A DNA stretch of 64,000 bases from Labilithrix sp. (lineage in GTDB: Bacteria; Myxococcota_A; Polyangia; Polyangiales; Polyangiaceae): positions 42,091 through 106,090 of the forward strand of contig JAHBWA010000012.1 in the NCBI GenBank assembly GCA_019637195.1. The letters run 5' to 3'. Numbering within the stretch: position 1 is the first letter of the stretch; each line of letters starts with the position of its first letter. The translations under genes were made by a program, and so were the position numbers. Positions 1 through 8,653 of this stretch are shown here, one piece after another. A model generated the notes under the pieces. The model searched no databases. It had not been told where the DNA came from and was given only the letters and a program-made list of their open reading frames with translations.

Positions 1-1174
1 CTCGGCGAGCGCGTCGGGGCCGGCGCGCGGCGCGCTCCCCCGACGCGGCGCCGCGGGAGTGGGCGTCGAGCTCGGCGAGGAGCTCGAGCGTGGAGACCGT
101 GTGCGGGTGCGTCCTGCCGAACGTGCCCTCGAAGACGCGTCTCGCGTGGACGCAGTGAGGGCGCGCCTCTCCGGTGCGTCCGAGCGTCGTGAGCAGCGCC
201 GCGAGGTTGTAGCGCGCGAGCGCGGTGTCCGGGTGATCCCGCCCGATGGATCGGGCGAAGAGCTCCGTCGCGCGTCGATAGCGCGCCTCGGCCGACCGCA
301 GGCGTCCGGAGGACGCGTCGAGCGCCGCGAGGTTGTGCGTGTTCATCGCGACCTCGTAGTGGTGGTCGCCGTACACGCGGAGGAAGACCCGATGGGCTCG
401 CGTGTAGAGTGCACGTGCTTCGCGTCGTCGACCGAGCTCGGCGAGGATCGCGGCGTACGCCGCCGCGTCGGCCGCGACGAGCGGGCTCGAGCGTCCGAGC
501 GCCGCCTCGCGGATCGCGAGCGACCGCGCCGCGTGGGCGGCTGCGCTCCGGAAGCGCCCGCGGTGATGCTCGATGCCGCCCAGGTTGTGGTGAATCGACG
601 CGAGCTCGGGGTGCGACGGTCCGAGCTTGCGCCGGAGGATCGCGAGCGAGCGACGGTAGGCCGACAGCCCGTCCTCGTACCGGCTCGTGTACTTGCAGAG
701 GATGCCGACGTGGTTGAGCGCGAGCGCGAGCTCGACGCTGTCTCCGCCGAAGCGCCTCTCCGCGTCGCGGACGGCGTGGAGGAGCAGCGGGCGGGCGCGG
801 CGGAAGTCGCCGGCCTCGCGGAGCGCGGCGCCGAGCTGCTGGCGCGCGAACAGGCGCAGCATCGACAGCTCGGGCGCTCTCCCGCGGAGCGGCCCGAGGA
901 TCTCCCAGGCGCGTCGGGCCGCCTCGACCGCTGCCGGACGCTCCCCGCGATCGACGAGGATGCGTGACAACGTGATGGAGAGGTTCGCGACGTCGGGCGA
1001 GCGCGCGCCGCCCTGGAGCTCGAAGATGGCGAGCGCTCTCCGGCAAGCGCGCTCCGCGCGCCGGTGGTCGCCGGCGTTCGAGGCCTCGTCGGCGGCGTCG
1101 TGGAGGCGGTTCGCCTTCGCGACCTGTCGTCTCTCGACGGCGCTCTCGTACGCCGCCGACGGGGCCGTGGTCAT
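1..1174 (-). CDS. TPR-repeat protein, C-terminus cut by window edge
   Basis: The reading frame is open from an ATG at 1174 to the left window edge (391 codons seen, no stop). From about residue 40 it is tandem tetratricopeptide repeats of the 42-residue kinesin-light-chain type, for example YRRSLAILRRKLGPSHPELA followed by a HHNLG helix, repeated at least six times. No signal peptide or membrane segment is seen at the N-terminus. It starts 13 bp after the stop of the repeat-peptide gene on the same strand, with an AGGCGG ribosome-binding-site-like stretch between them, so the two are probably co-transcribed. TPR arrays bind proteins. A role as scaffold or partner of the adjacent peptide is inference. 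The part outside the window could carry an effector or enzymatic domain. Confidence 0.85.
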   Translation of the reverse strand, partial: MTTAPSAAYESAVERRQVAKANRLHDAADEASNAGDHRRAERACRRALAIFELQGGARSPDVANLSITLSRILVDRGERPAAVEAARRAWEILGPLRGRAPELSMLRLFARQQLGAALREAGDFRRARPLLLHAVRDAERRFGGDSVELALALNHVGILCKYTSRYEDGLSAYRRSLAILRRKLGPSHPELASIHHNLGGIEHHRGRFRSAAAHAARSLAIREAALGRSSPLVAADAAAYAAILAELGRRREARALYTRAHRVFLRVYGDHHYEVAMNTHNLAALDASSGRLRSAEARYRRATELFARSIGRDHPDTALARYNLAALLTTLGRTGEARPHCVHARRVFEGTFGRTHPHTVSTLELLAELDAHSRGAASGERAARRPRRARR

Positions 1175-1187
1175 CGTTCGCCGCCTG

Positions 1188-1523
1188 CTACGGGCGCGCG
1201 ACGGCCTGGTTGTGGTTCAGCCGCATGCCGCCGGCCTTGACGCCGGAGCGAATGGGGAGGCCCTTGGCCTGGTTGTGATTCAGCACGGGCCCACCGGCCT
1301 TGGTGCCGGAGCGGACGCGGACGCCCTTCGCCTGATTGTGCTGGAGGACCGGTCCGCCGGCCTTGACGCCGGAGCGGACGGGGAGGCGCTTGGTCTGGTT
1401 GTGCTGGAGCACCGGCCCGCCGGCCTTCGTGCCGCTGCGCACGACGACGCCTGCCCGCTTCGCCGTCGCGGCGTCGGTGTCCTGGCCCTGCGCGGTCGTC
1501 TTCTTCGTGTCGTCCTTGGTCAT
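1188..1523 (-). CDS. Four-repeat small protein, candidate exported/RiPP precursor peptide
   Basis: This is a 111-residue protein with a strong ribosome binding site (AGGGGAC, about 8 nt before the ATG). Residues 1-25 are a hydrophilic Lys/Asp/Thr-rich leader-like segment. Residues 26-111 are four repeats of 21 residues (63 bp) built on the core RSG(T/V)KAGGPVL(Q/N)HNQ, with the Arg at residues 29, 50, 71 and 92. The T/V position alternates T,V,T,V. Each repeat contains a Gly-Gly, the dipeptide after which C39 peptidases cut, although Pro follows in three of four repeats and the usual hydrophobic leader pattern is missing. There is no Cys. It lies divergently, 302 bp from an HlyD/C39-ABC/ABC export operon, and just upstream of a TPR gene. 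I infer a secreted, possibly modified multi-repeat peptide. No modification enzyme is visible in the window. Confidence 0.8.
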   Translation of the reverse strand: MTKDDTKKTTAQGQDTDAATAKRAGVVVRSGTKAGGPVLQHNQTKRLPVRSGVKAGGPVLQHNQAKGVRVRSGTKAGGPVLNHNQAKGLPIRSGVKAGGMRLNHNQAVARP

Positions 1524-1825
1524 GTCGTCCCCTGAAGTGCCGAATGGGTTGGAAGGAGCGCCGAATGGCTCTCCGACGGAGCGACGAGCAGGCGACGTGC
1601 CACGGACGTCGTCCGTGTTTTTCCGCGTGAACTGCGATCCGAGCGGGCGGAGCGCTCGCGAGAAACGAAAAGTTGAGAGTCATCCTCGCGAATTCTCGAG
1701 CTTGCTCGGCGGGCGCGTGCGCGCGCCGGTGGGAGATCCCGCGGATCCCTGGCGCGCCGCGCGGCCGCTGGCGTGGCCTGCCCGTTGCTGTACGCGCGAC
1801 GGTGTCCGCACCGTTCGCTCGATCC
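1524..1825. promoter_or_regulatory. Divergent intergenic region of the peptide-export locus
   Basis: These 302 bp separate the repeat-peptide gene (leftward) from the HlyD gene (rightward) and must hold both promoters. I see the peptide gene's ribosome binding site next to 1523 and an AT-richer patch near 1660-1700 containing an EcoRI-like GAATTC palindrome. No clear -35/-10 or sigma-54 motif could be assigned. The HlyD reading frame extends into this region (to 1673), so the true upstream limit of that gene is uncertain. Confidence 0.4.
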
Positions 1826-3001
1826 ATGCGCGCGCTCTCGGCCGATCGAGCGCGCTCGCCTCGTCTCGCGATCGCGTTCGCGCTCGTCCTCTTCGGCGGC
1901 TGGCTCGCCTGGTTCGTCGGCGCGAGGGTGAGCGTCTACGAGGTGAGCGACGCCTCACGGCTCGAGACCGAGCGGAGGGCGCACTCGGTCGACGCGCCCG
2001 CGTCGGGGCGGCTCAGGACCTTCGACCTCGCGCTGAACCAGTCGATCGCCGAGGGCGACGTCCTCGCCGTGCTCGACTCCGAGGCGGAGGAGCGGCGCCT
2101 GAACGAGGAGCGCACGCGCCTCGCCACGCTGTCGCCGGAGATCGACGCGCTCGCGCGTGTCCTCTCGGCCCACGAGAAGGCGCTCGCGGCCGACCGCGCC
2201 GCCACCGGCGTCGCCGTCGAGGGTTGGAGAGCGAAGCACGACGAGGCGGAGACCAGCGCGCGCCTCGCGAGCGAGGAGGCGCAGCGGGCGAAGTTGCTCC
2301 AGGAGCGCGGCGCGATCTCGGAGGCGGAGGCGAAGCGGTCGTCCGCGCGCGCCGACGAGACGCGCGCGGCGGCGCGGGCGCGAGCGCTCGAGGTCGATCT
2401 CGAGGGGCGCGCGCTGCGGACCCGCGAGAGCCAGGGCGTCGCGCGGATCGAGGATCTCCGCCGCGAGCTCGCGACGCTCGAGGGCCGGCGCGCCACGTCG
2501 CGGGCGATCATCGCCGAGCTCGAGCACGAGATCGAGCGCCGGACGATCCGCGCGCCCGCCTCTGGACGTGTCGAAGACGTCGCCGCGCGCACCGCGGGGG
2601 CCTGGGTGAAGGAGGGGGAGAAGCTCGGCGTGATCGTGCCGGACGGTCCTCTACGCGTCGTCGCGGAGTTTCCTCCGCGCACCTCGATCGGGCGCGTCCG
2701 CGCGGGCCAGCCGGCGCGCGTCCGGCTCGACGGCTTCCCCTGGACGCAATATGGCGCGCTCGGCGCGCGCGTCGTGTCGGTCGCGAGCGAGCCGCGGCAG
2801 GGCCACGTACGGATCGAGCTCGACGTGACGACCGCGCCGTCGGACCGGATCCCGCTCCAGCACGGGATGACCGGCTCGACCGAGATCGAGGTCGACGCCG
2901 TGTCGCCTGCCACCCTCGTCCTTCGGAGGACGGGGCAGCTCCTCGAGCGTCCGCGAACGGCGGAGGCGCAGCCCACCCGGACCAGCGGCGGTGCGTCGTG
3001 A
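1826..3001 (+). CDS. HlyD-family membrane fusion protein
   Basis: A 391-residue periplasmic adaptor for an ABC exporter. One membrane segment (about residues 12-32, from AIAFALVLFGG) is followed by a lipoyl-like half (DAPASGRLRTF...EGDVLAVLDSEAE), a long alpha-helical coiled-coil hairpin rich in Glu/Arg/Ala, the second lipoyl half (IRAPASGRVEDV...VKEGEKLGVI) and a beta-barrel domain. That is the classic HlyD order. The ATG at 1826 puts the membrane segment close to the start; a GTG at 1802 is an alternative, and neither has a clear ribosome binding site. The gene ends in a GTGA overlap with the C39 ABC transporter, so the products are translated together. It likely links the inner-membrane exporters to an outer-membrane channel not encoded here. 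Confidence 0.88.
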   Translation: MRALSADRARSPRLAIAFALVLFGGWLAWFVGARVSVYEVSDASRLETERRAHSVDAPASGRLRTFDLALNQSIAEGDVLAVLDSEAEERRLNEERTRLATLSPEIDALARVLSAHEKALAADRAATGVAVEGWRAKHDEAETSARLASEEAQRAKLLQERGAISEAEAKRSSARADETRAAARARALEVDLEGRALRTRESQGVARIEDLRRELATLEGRRATSRAIIAELEHEIERRTIRAPASGRVEDVAARTAGAWVKEGEKLGVIVPDGPLRVVAEFPPRTSIGRVRAGQPARVRLDGFPWTQYGALGARVVSVASEPRQGHVRIELDVTTAPSDRIPLQHGMTGSTEIEVDAVSPATLVLRRTGQLLERPRTAEAQPTRTSGGAS

Positions 3002-5682
3002 TCGCGCGAGGGGGCCGGCGGCGCTGGCTCGTGCCCGAGGTCGTGCAGACGTCGGCGATGGACTGCGGGCCCGCGTCGCTCAAGGCGTTGCTCGAGGGGC
3101 ACGGGATCTCCGTCAGCTACGGCCGCCTGCGCGAGGCCTGTCAGACCGACATCGACGGGACCTCGATCGACACGCTCGAGGACGTCGCCGGTCGGCTCGG
3201 GCTCGAGGTCGAGCAGTCCCTGCTGCCGGTCGACCACCTGTTCCTCCGCGGCTCCGGGGCTCTCCCGGCGCTGCTCGTCGTGCGCCTCCCGAGCGGCCTC
3301 ACGCACTTCTCGGTCGCGTGGCAGAGGCACGGGCACCTCGTGCAGGTCATGGACCCCGCGAGCGGCCGGCGATGGATGCACGTGAGGCGCTTCATCGAAG
3401 CGGTCCACCTCCACACCGCGGAGCTCGAGCCCGATGTCGTCGCGGAGTGGCTCGCGTCGGACGAGCTCCGCGGCGCGCTCCGCGAGCGGATGGCGCGGCT
3501 CGGCGCGGCGGGCGGCTCGGGGCTCGGAGAGATCGCGCGCGCGGGCGACTGGCGCGCGATCGCCGTGCTCGACGCGTCGGTGCGCATGGTCCAGTCGATC
3601 GTCGACGGCGGCGGCCTCCGCCGAGGAGCGGAGGCGGTCGCCGCGTTGCGGGCGATCCACGAGGAGGCGTGCGCGAGCCCGGCGGCGATCCCCGAGCGCT
3701 TCTGGACGGTGCTCCCGAGCGGGCTGCGCGGGGGCGCGGAGGCCATCGCGATCCGCGGCGCGGTGATGCTCACCGTTCGCCGCGTTCGCGAGGGCGCGGC
3801 CGACGGCGAGCTCTCTCCCGAGCTCGCGCTCGCGCTCGCCGAGCCGAAGCCTCGGCCGGGGCGCGAGCTCCTCCGGATGCTCCGCGAGGACGGCGCGATC
3901 GGGCCGGCGGTCCTCGGGCTCGGCCTCGTCGCGGCGGCGAGCATCGCGATCGTGCAGGCCCTCTTGCTGCGCGCGCTCCTCGAGGTCGGGCGCGATCTCG
4001 GACCGCTCGAGCAGCGGCTCGCGGCCGTCGCGGCGCTGCTCGTCCTGATGCTCGTCGCGCTCGGCCTGGAGCTGCCCATCGCCTCGGGGGTCCTCGGGCT
4101 CGGACGCAGGCTCGAGGCGCGGTTCCGGCTCGCCTTCCTCGCGAAGCTGCCGCGCCTCGAGGACCGCTACTTCGCGAGCCGCCCGACCGCCGACATGGCC
4201 GAGCGGAGCCACGTCGTCCACGCGCTCCGTGACCTGCCCGTGATGGCGGCGCAGGTGGTTCGCTGCGCGCTCGAGCTCGCGGTCACGGCGTGCGCGGTCG
4301 CGCTGCTCGATCCGCGGAGCGCCGGGTTCGCGCTCGCGCTCGCGGCGGCCGCGGTGGCGATCCCGCTCGCCGCGCAACCCGTCCTCGTGGAGCGCGAGCT
4401 GCGCGCGCGCACGCACGTCGGAGCGATCTCGCGGTTTTACCTGGATGCGATGCTCGCCTCGGTCCCGATCCGCGCCCACGGCGCCGAGCGCTCGGTCCGC
4501 CGGGAGCACGAGTCGCTCGTGCTCGAGTGGACGCGGGCGGCGCGTGGCCTCGTCTCGGCCGTCGTCGGCGTCGAGGGCGCTCGAGCGGCGGTGATGCTCG
4601 GCTTGACGATCGCGCTCGTCTTCTCGTACCTGGCCCGCGCGTTCGAGCCCGCCAGCGCGCTCTTGCTCGTCTACTGGACGCTGAGCCTGCCGGTCCTCGG
4701 GGAAGAGCTCGCGCGCCTCGTCCGGCAGTATCCCGCGCGCCGCAACCTGACGCTCCGCTTGCTCGAGCCGCTCGGCGCGCGCGAGGCGCCGTCCTCGTCG
4801 GGGGGCGACGCTCCGGACGATCGCGCCGTCCGCGCTCGAGGCGTCGCGATCTCGTTCGAGGACGTCGGTCTCGTGGCCTCCGGCCACACGATCCTCGAGG
4901 GGATCTCCGTCGCTCTCCGCCCGGGCGAGCACGTCGCGGTCGTGGGCGCTTCGGGGGCTGGCAAGTCCAGCCTCGCGGCGGCGCTGCTCGGCTGGCACCG
5001 GGCTTCGTCGGGACGGATCGTCGTCGACGGCGCGCCGATCGAAGACGTGCTCGACCGGCTGCGAGGGGAGACCGCGTGGATCGAGCCGAGCGTGCTCCTC
5101 TTCAACGCGTCGCTCCTCGACAACCTCCGCTACGGAGCCGACGAGACGGCCTCGCGCGCGGACGTGCTCGACGCGGCCGACCTCCACGGCGTCGTCGCGA
5201 GCCTCCCCGAGGGGCTCCAGACGGCGCTCGGTGAAGGAGGCGCGCTCGTGAGCGGCGGGGAAGGGCAGCGTGTGCGCCTCGGGCGCGCCTTCGGACGAAA
5301 GGACGCGCGGCTCGTGATCATGGACGAGCCGTTTCGCGGGCTCGACCGTGGGACGCGGCGGCGCCTCCTCGCGGCGGCTCGGTCGTGGTTCGAGGGCGCG
5401 ACCTTGATCGCGATCACGCACGACGTCGGCGACACGCGGGACTTCGAGCGCGTTCTCGTGCTCGACGGCGGTCGTCTCGTCGAGGACGACGTCCCGGGGG
5501 AGCTCGCCGCGCGACGAGGCTCGCTGTACGAGGCGCTGCTCGACGCCGAGCGATCGGTGCACGAGGAGCTCTGGTCGGGCGACGTCTTCCGCGCGCTCCG
5601 CCTCGATCGGGGCCGGCTCCAAACGCGCGGGCGGACGCCGGAGCAGGGCGACGGCGCGGATCTTCGCGAGGTGGCGCAGTGA
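2998..5682 (+). CDS. ABC exporter with N-terminal C39 (double-glycine) peptidase domain
   Basis: An 894-residue peptidase-containing ABC transporter. Residues 12-130 are a C39 papain-like peptidase with oxyanion Gln17, catalytic Cys23 (SAMDCGPAS), His103 (GLTHFSVAW) and Asp119 (VMDP). After it comes an unusual ~150-residue mostly helical insert (about 130-295), then the transmembrane domain (about 305-590) and an ATPase domain: Walker A GASGAGKSS near 649, signature VSGGEGQR near 750, Walker B LVIMDEP near 771, and the His switch ITHD. It starts with GTG overlapping the HlyD stop and ends in a GTGA overlap with the next ABC gene. Family members cut leader peptides after Gly-Gly and export the product across the inner membrane. 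The obvious substrate candidate is the four-repeat protein at 1188-1523. Confidence 0.92.
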   Translation: MIARGGRRRWLVPEVVQTSAMDCGPASLKALLEGHGISVSYGRLREACQTDIDGTSIDTLEDVAGRLGLEVEQSLLPVDHLFLRGSGALPALLVVRLPSGLTHFSVAWQRHGHLVQVMDPASGRRWMHVRRFIEAVHLHTAELEPDVVAEWLASDELRGALRERMARLGAAGGSGLGEIARAGDWRAIAVLDASVRMVQSIVDGGGLRRGAEAVAALRAIHEEACASPAAIPERFWTVLPSGLRGGAEAIAIRGAVMLTVRRVREGAADGELSPELALALAEPKPRPGRELLRMLREDGAIGPAVLGLGLVAAASIAIVQALLLRALLEVGRDLGPLEQRLAAVAALLVLMLVALGLELPIASGVLGLGRRLEARFRLAFLAKLPRLEDRYFASRPTADMAERSHVVHALRDLPVMAAQVVRCALELAVTACAVALLDPRSAGFALALAAAAVAIPLAAQPVLVERELRARTHVGAISRFYLDAMLASVPIRAHGAERSVRREHESLVLEWTRAARGLVSAVVGVEGARAAVMLGLTIALVFSYLARAFEPASALLLVYWTLSLPVLGEELARLVRQYPARRNLTLRLLEPLGAREAPSSSGGDAPDDRAVRARGVAISFEDVGLVASGHTILEGISVALRPGEHVAVVGASGAGKSSLAAALLGWHRASSGRIVVDGAPIEDVLDRLRGETAWIEPSVLLFNASLLDNLRYGADETASRADVLDAADLHGVVASLPEGLQTALGEGGALVSGGEGQRVRLGRAFGRKDARLVIMDEPFRGLDRGTRRRLLAAARSWFEGATLIAITHDVGDTRDFERVLVLDGGRLVEDDVPGELAARRGSLYEALLDAERSVHEELWSGDVFRALRLDRGRLQTRGRTPEQGDGADLREVAQ

Positions 5683-7814
5683 CCGCCCCCGCCGCGGCGC
5701 GAAGCGAAGGGCTCGCGTCGCTCGCCTGGCCGGCGTCGCGCGCCGCCGAGGCGGTCGCCGCGCTCGCCGCGACGGCCGGCCTGGCGGTGCGGCGAGGTGT
5801 TCTCCCCGCGCCTCCAGACGGCGCGTGCGCCTCGCCCGACGGCGTCGCGCTCTGGATCGAGCACGCGAGCGCCCACGTCGGGATCGACGCGGAGCCGGTG
5901 GGGGCGTTCTATCCGGATCTCGAGGCGCTCGCGCGCGGCGCGCCGCCGGCGCTGCTGGCGCTGGGGCCCGATCTCCTGCTCGCGGTCGCCGCGGTCGACC
6001 GCTCGACGGCGCGCGTGATCGCGCCCGACGGAGCGGCCCATGCCGTTCCTTTCGCCGATCTCTGGGCTCGCCTGGTGTCCGGCATCCCCGACGCCGACGA
6101 TGCCGGGCTCGACGAGCTCCTCACGCGCGCGAGGGTGCCGGGACGCCGCCGGGCGCGCGCCCGCGAGAGCCTCCGGCGGACGCGCCTGTCCGCCCAGTGG
6201 GTCGAGGGGTGGTGGATGTTGCGACCGCGCCCGTCGGCGGCGCTCCGCGAGCACGCTGCGCACGGGCGGCTCGGGCGGCGGCTCGTCGCGATCGTCGCCG
6301 CGCACGCGCTGCTCTCGGGTCTCGGCCTGGTCGGGTGGTGGCTCATCGGCGCGGGCGCGCTCGACGGGCGGCTGGATCGCGGCTGGCTCGTCGCGTGGGC
6401 GCTGCTCCTCGTCACGCAGGTCGCGACGCACGTGCTCGTGAGCCGCGCGGAGTCGCTCCTCGCCGTCGACGTCGGCGGGCTCCTCAAGCAGCGCCTGCTC
6501 GCCGGCGCGCTCGCGCTCTCGCCGGAGCGCGTGCGCAGGCGAGGCGCCGGCCAGCTCCTCGGGACGGTGCTCGAGTCCGAGGCGATCGAGGAGCTGGCGC
6601 TCTCGGGCGGGTTCACCAGCGTGGTGTCGCTGGTCGAGCTCGTCGCCGCCGCCGTGGTCCTCGCGTGCGGAGCCGCCGCGCGCGTGGAGCTGTCCTTGCT
6701 CGCGCTCTGGATCGTGCTCACGGGCGCGCTGGTGCTCCGCTACTGGCGCGCTCGGCGCGACTGGACCGACGAGCGCATCGAGATGACGCACGCGCTCGTG
6801 GAGAAGATGGTCGGTCATCGCACGCGCCTGGCGCAGGAGCGGCCCTCGTCGCGCCACGCGAGCGAGGACGAGGCCGCCGCGCGGTGCCTCGCGACCTCGG
6901 AGCGCATGGATCGGCGCGCGGCGAAGCTGGCCGCGGTCGTCCCGCAGGGGTGGCTCGTCGTCGGGATCGCCGCGCTCGGCCCGACCTTCGCCGCGGCCGG
7001 CGCGTCCGTCCCGGACGTGGCCGTCTCGGTCGGCGGCGTGATCCTCGCGTACCGCGCGCTGCGAAAGCTCGTGCTCGGCCTGACCAGCCTGTCCGGCGCG
7101 CACCTCGCGTGGCGACGGGTGCAGCCGCTCCTCGAGGACACGCCGGTAGACGTGGACGCGGATCCGAGGCTCGTCCCGGGCGTCGCGCTCGAGGCCGGGC
7201 GCGCGCCGATCCTCGACGCCCGGGAGGTCTCGTTCGCCTACCCGCGTCGCGCCGAGCCGGTCCTCCGCGTCTGCGACCTCGCGCTCCGCTCGGGCGACCG
7301 CGTGCTGCTCGAGGGCGCCTCGGGCGGAGGGAAGTCGACGCTCTCGGCGCTGCTCGCCGGTCTCCGCGAGCCCACCGCGGGCGTCCTGCTCCTCGGCGGG
7401 CTCGACCGGCGCTCGCTCGGCCTCGCCGCGTGGCGGAGGCGCGTCGCGTTGGCGCCGCAGTTTCACGAGAACCACGTCCTCACCGGGACCCTCGCGTTCA
7501 ACCTGCTGATGGGGCGCCGCTGGCCGCCGCGGGCGGAGGACCTCGCGGAGGCCGAGTCGCTCTGCCTCGAGCTCGGGCTCGGCCCGCTGCTCGCGCGCAT
7601 GCCCTCGGGCATCGAGCAGATGGTCGGAGAGACCGGCTGGCAGCTCTCGCAGGGCGAGAAGAGCCGCCTCTACCTCGCGCGCGCGCTGCTCCAGAACGCC
7701 GACGTGCTCGTCCTCGACGAGAGCTTCGCCGCGCTCGATCCCCACACGACGCGCGCCGCCTTCGCGTGCGTCCTCCGGCGCGCGAAGACGCTGCTCGTGG
7801 TCGCGCACCCGTAG
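5679..7814 (+). CDS. Second ABC exporter with degenerate C39-like domain
   Basis: A 711-residue ABC half-transporter in the same operon (GTGA overlap with the gene before). The N-terminal ~150 residues align by eye with a C39 fold (PALLAL...VAAVDRSTARVIAPDG parallels the active C39 domain next door), but the catalytic Cys and His are absent, so it looks like an inactive substrate-docking domain. The transmembrane domain follows from about residue 200. The ATPase has Walker A GASGGGKST near 546, signature LSQGEKSR and Walker B VLVLDES. The protein stops two residues after the H-loop (VVAHP), lacking the usual 20-40 residue tail. The pair HlyD, peptidase-ABC and second ABC resembles the export sets linked to NHLM-type peptides. 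It may pair with the C39 ABC as a heterodimer. Confidence 0.88.
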   Translation: MTAPAAARSEGLASLAWPASRAAEAVAALAATAGLAVRRGVLPAPPDGACASPDGVALWIEHASAHVGIDAEPVGAFYPDLEALARGAPPALLALGPDLLLAVAAVDRSTARVIAPDGAAHAVPFADLWARLVSGIPDADDAGLDELLTRARVPGRRRARARESLRRTRLSAQWVEGWWMLRPRPSAALREHAAHGRLGRRLVAIVAAHALLSGLGLVGWWLIGAGALDGRLDRGWLVAWALLLVTQVATHVLVSRAESLLAVDVGGLLKQRLLAGALALSPERVRRRGAGQLLGTVLESEAIEELALSGGFTSVVSLVELVAAAVVLACGAAARVELSLLALWIVLTGALVLRYWRARRDWTDERIEMTHALVEKMVGHRTRLAQERPSSRHASEDEAAARCLATSERMDRRAAKLAAVVPQGWLVVGIAALGPTFAAAGASVPDVAVSVGGVILAYRALRKLVLGLTSLSGAHLAWRRVQPLLEDTPVDVDADPRLVPGVALEAGRAPILDAREVSFAYPRRAEPVLRVCDLALRSGDRVLLEGASGGGKSTLSALLAGLREPTAGVLLLGGLDRRSLGLAAWRRRVALAPQFHENHVLTGTLAFNLLMGRRWPPRAEDLAEAESLCLELGLGPLLARMPSGIEQMVGETGWQLSQGEKSRLYLARALLQNADVLVLDESFAALDPHTTRAAFACVLRRAKTLLVVAHP

Positions 7815-7866
7815 GCCGCCGCTCGGGCGGCGCGCCGCGCTGCAGCCGGAGCGGCGTGCTGGCTGC
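7815..7866. terminator. Hairpins between convergent genes
   Basis: Just after the ABC gene stop there is a 6-bp GC stem (GCCGCC at 7815-7820, GGCGGC at 7826-7831) and then a second inverted repeat (TGCAGCC near 7841 and GGCTGCA near 7860). Neither has a T-tract. They lie between convergent genes and could act as transcription end points for both, but in DNA this GC-rich short stems are common. Confidence 0.35.
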
Positions 7867-7897
7867 ACGCGCCGGCGTCGCGCGTGGTCGCCGAGGC

Positions 7898-8653
7898 TCA
7901 CTCGTCGACGAGCGCGCCGAAGAGGGCGATGCCCATCGCGAGGCCGACGAAGACGAACAGGCCCATCAGCCCGAGGAACCCGCTGTAGTCGTCGAACGGC
8001 TGCGTCTCGAAGGCGTTGCGCGTCCCGGCGACGCCGCACACGAGCACGGGTGACAGGAGCGGGAAGAGGACGACGGCGAGCACCAGATCGCGCGCGCGCG
8101 TGCGCACCGTCATGACGCCGAAGAGCGTGCCGATCAGCGCGAGCGCGGCCGTGCCCATGACCGTCAGCGCGGCGAACGCGAGCGCGTGCACGGACGCGGG
8201 ATCGTGCGTCGCGCGAGGATCGCGGAGGGCGTCGTCCGGCGGCGAGAAGTCGATGGCGAACAGGAACATCGACAGCGCGATCAGCGGCACCTCGACGAGG
8301 AGGATCGTCCCGAACGTCGCCAGCGCCTTGCCGAGGAAGATCGACGCCCGGGCGATCGGCGAGACGAGCAGCGCCGTCAGCGCCGACTCGTCGCGCTCGC
8401 GCTGCCAGATGCGGCTGAACGAGAGGACGGACGCGAAGAAGACCGCGATCCAGATGGTGCCTGCGGCGGTCGCGCGGTTGTACTTCGGGTGGACGAAGTA
8501 CGTCATGCTCGCCAGGACGCCGACGACGATCGCGAAGACGCCGGCGGTCGCCAGGACCTCGCGGGTCCGGAGCTCGATGCGCACGTCCTTGCGGCAGATC
8601 GCCCACGCCGCGGCGAGGACGCCGAGACGTCGCCGCGCGGTCCTCGTCGCCAT
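7898..8653 (-). CDS. ccmB: CcmB-like heme exporter / ABC-2 membrane subunit
   Basis: A 251-residue membrane protein with about six hydrophobic segments. The N-terminal part reads AICRKDVRIELRTREVL, typical of CcmB, followed by FFASVLSFSRIWQRERDESAL and a cytoplasmic loop LLVSPIARASIFLGK, both CcmB hallmarks. CcmB is the permease of the CcmAB complex in cytochrome c maturation. Here no ccmA, ccmC or ccmF is adjacent, so the partner ATPase must be encoded elsewhere. The frame is open further upstream (to 8806), but the ATG at 8653 puts the conserved region close to the start and gives a near-normal family length; no clear ribosome binding site is seen. It is convergent with the ABC exporter operon and is probably unrelated to it. 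Confidence 0.85.
   Translation of the reverse strand: MATRTARRRLGVLAAAWAICRKDVRIELRTREVLATAGVFAIVVGVLASMTYFVHPKYNRATAAGTIWIAVFFASVLSFSRIWQRERDESALTALLVSPIARASIFLGKALATFGTILLVEVPLIALSMFLFAIDFSPPDDALRDPRATHDPASVHALAFAALTVMGTAALALIGTLFGVMTVRTRARDLVLAVVLFPLLSPVLVCGVAGTRNAFETQPFDDYSGFLGLMGLFVFVGLAMGIALFGALVDE

Noticed and set aside
1200..1455. CRISPR-like direct repeats
   Set aside because: Units are 63 bp, adjacent without spacers, and keep a reading frame. They are protein repeats.
1936..5622. Very long open frame on the minus strand opposite the HlyD/ABC operon
   Set aside because: It is the antisense of well-supported exporter genes. In DNA with GC-rich third positions, stop codons are rare on the opposite strand, and the translation has no recognisable domain.
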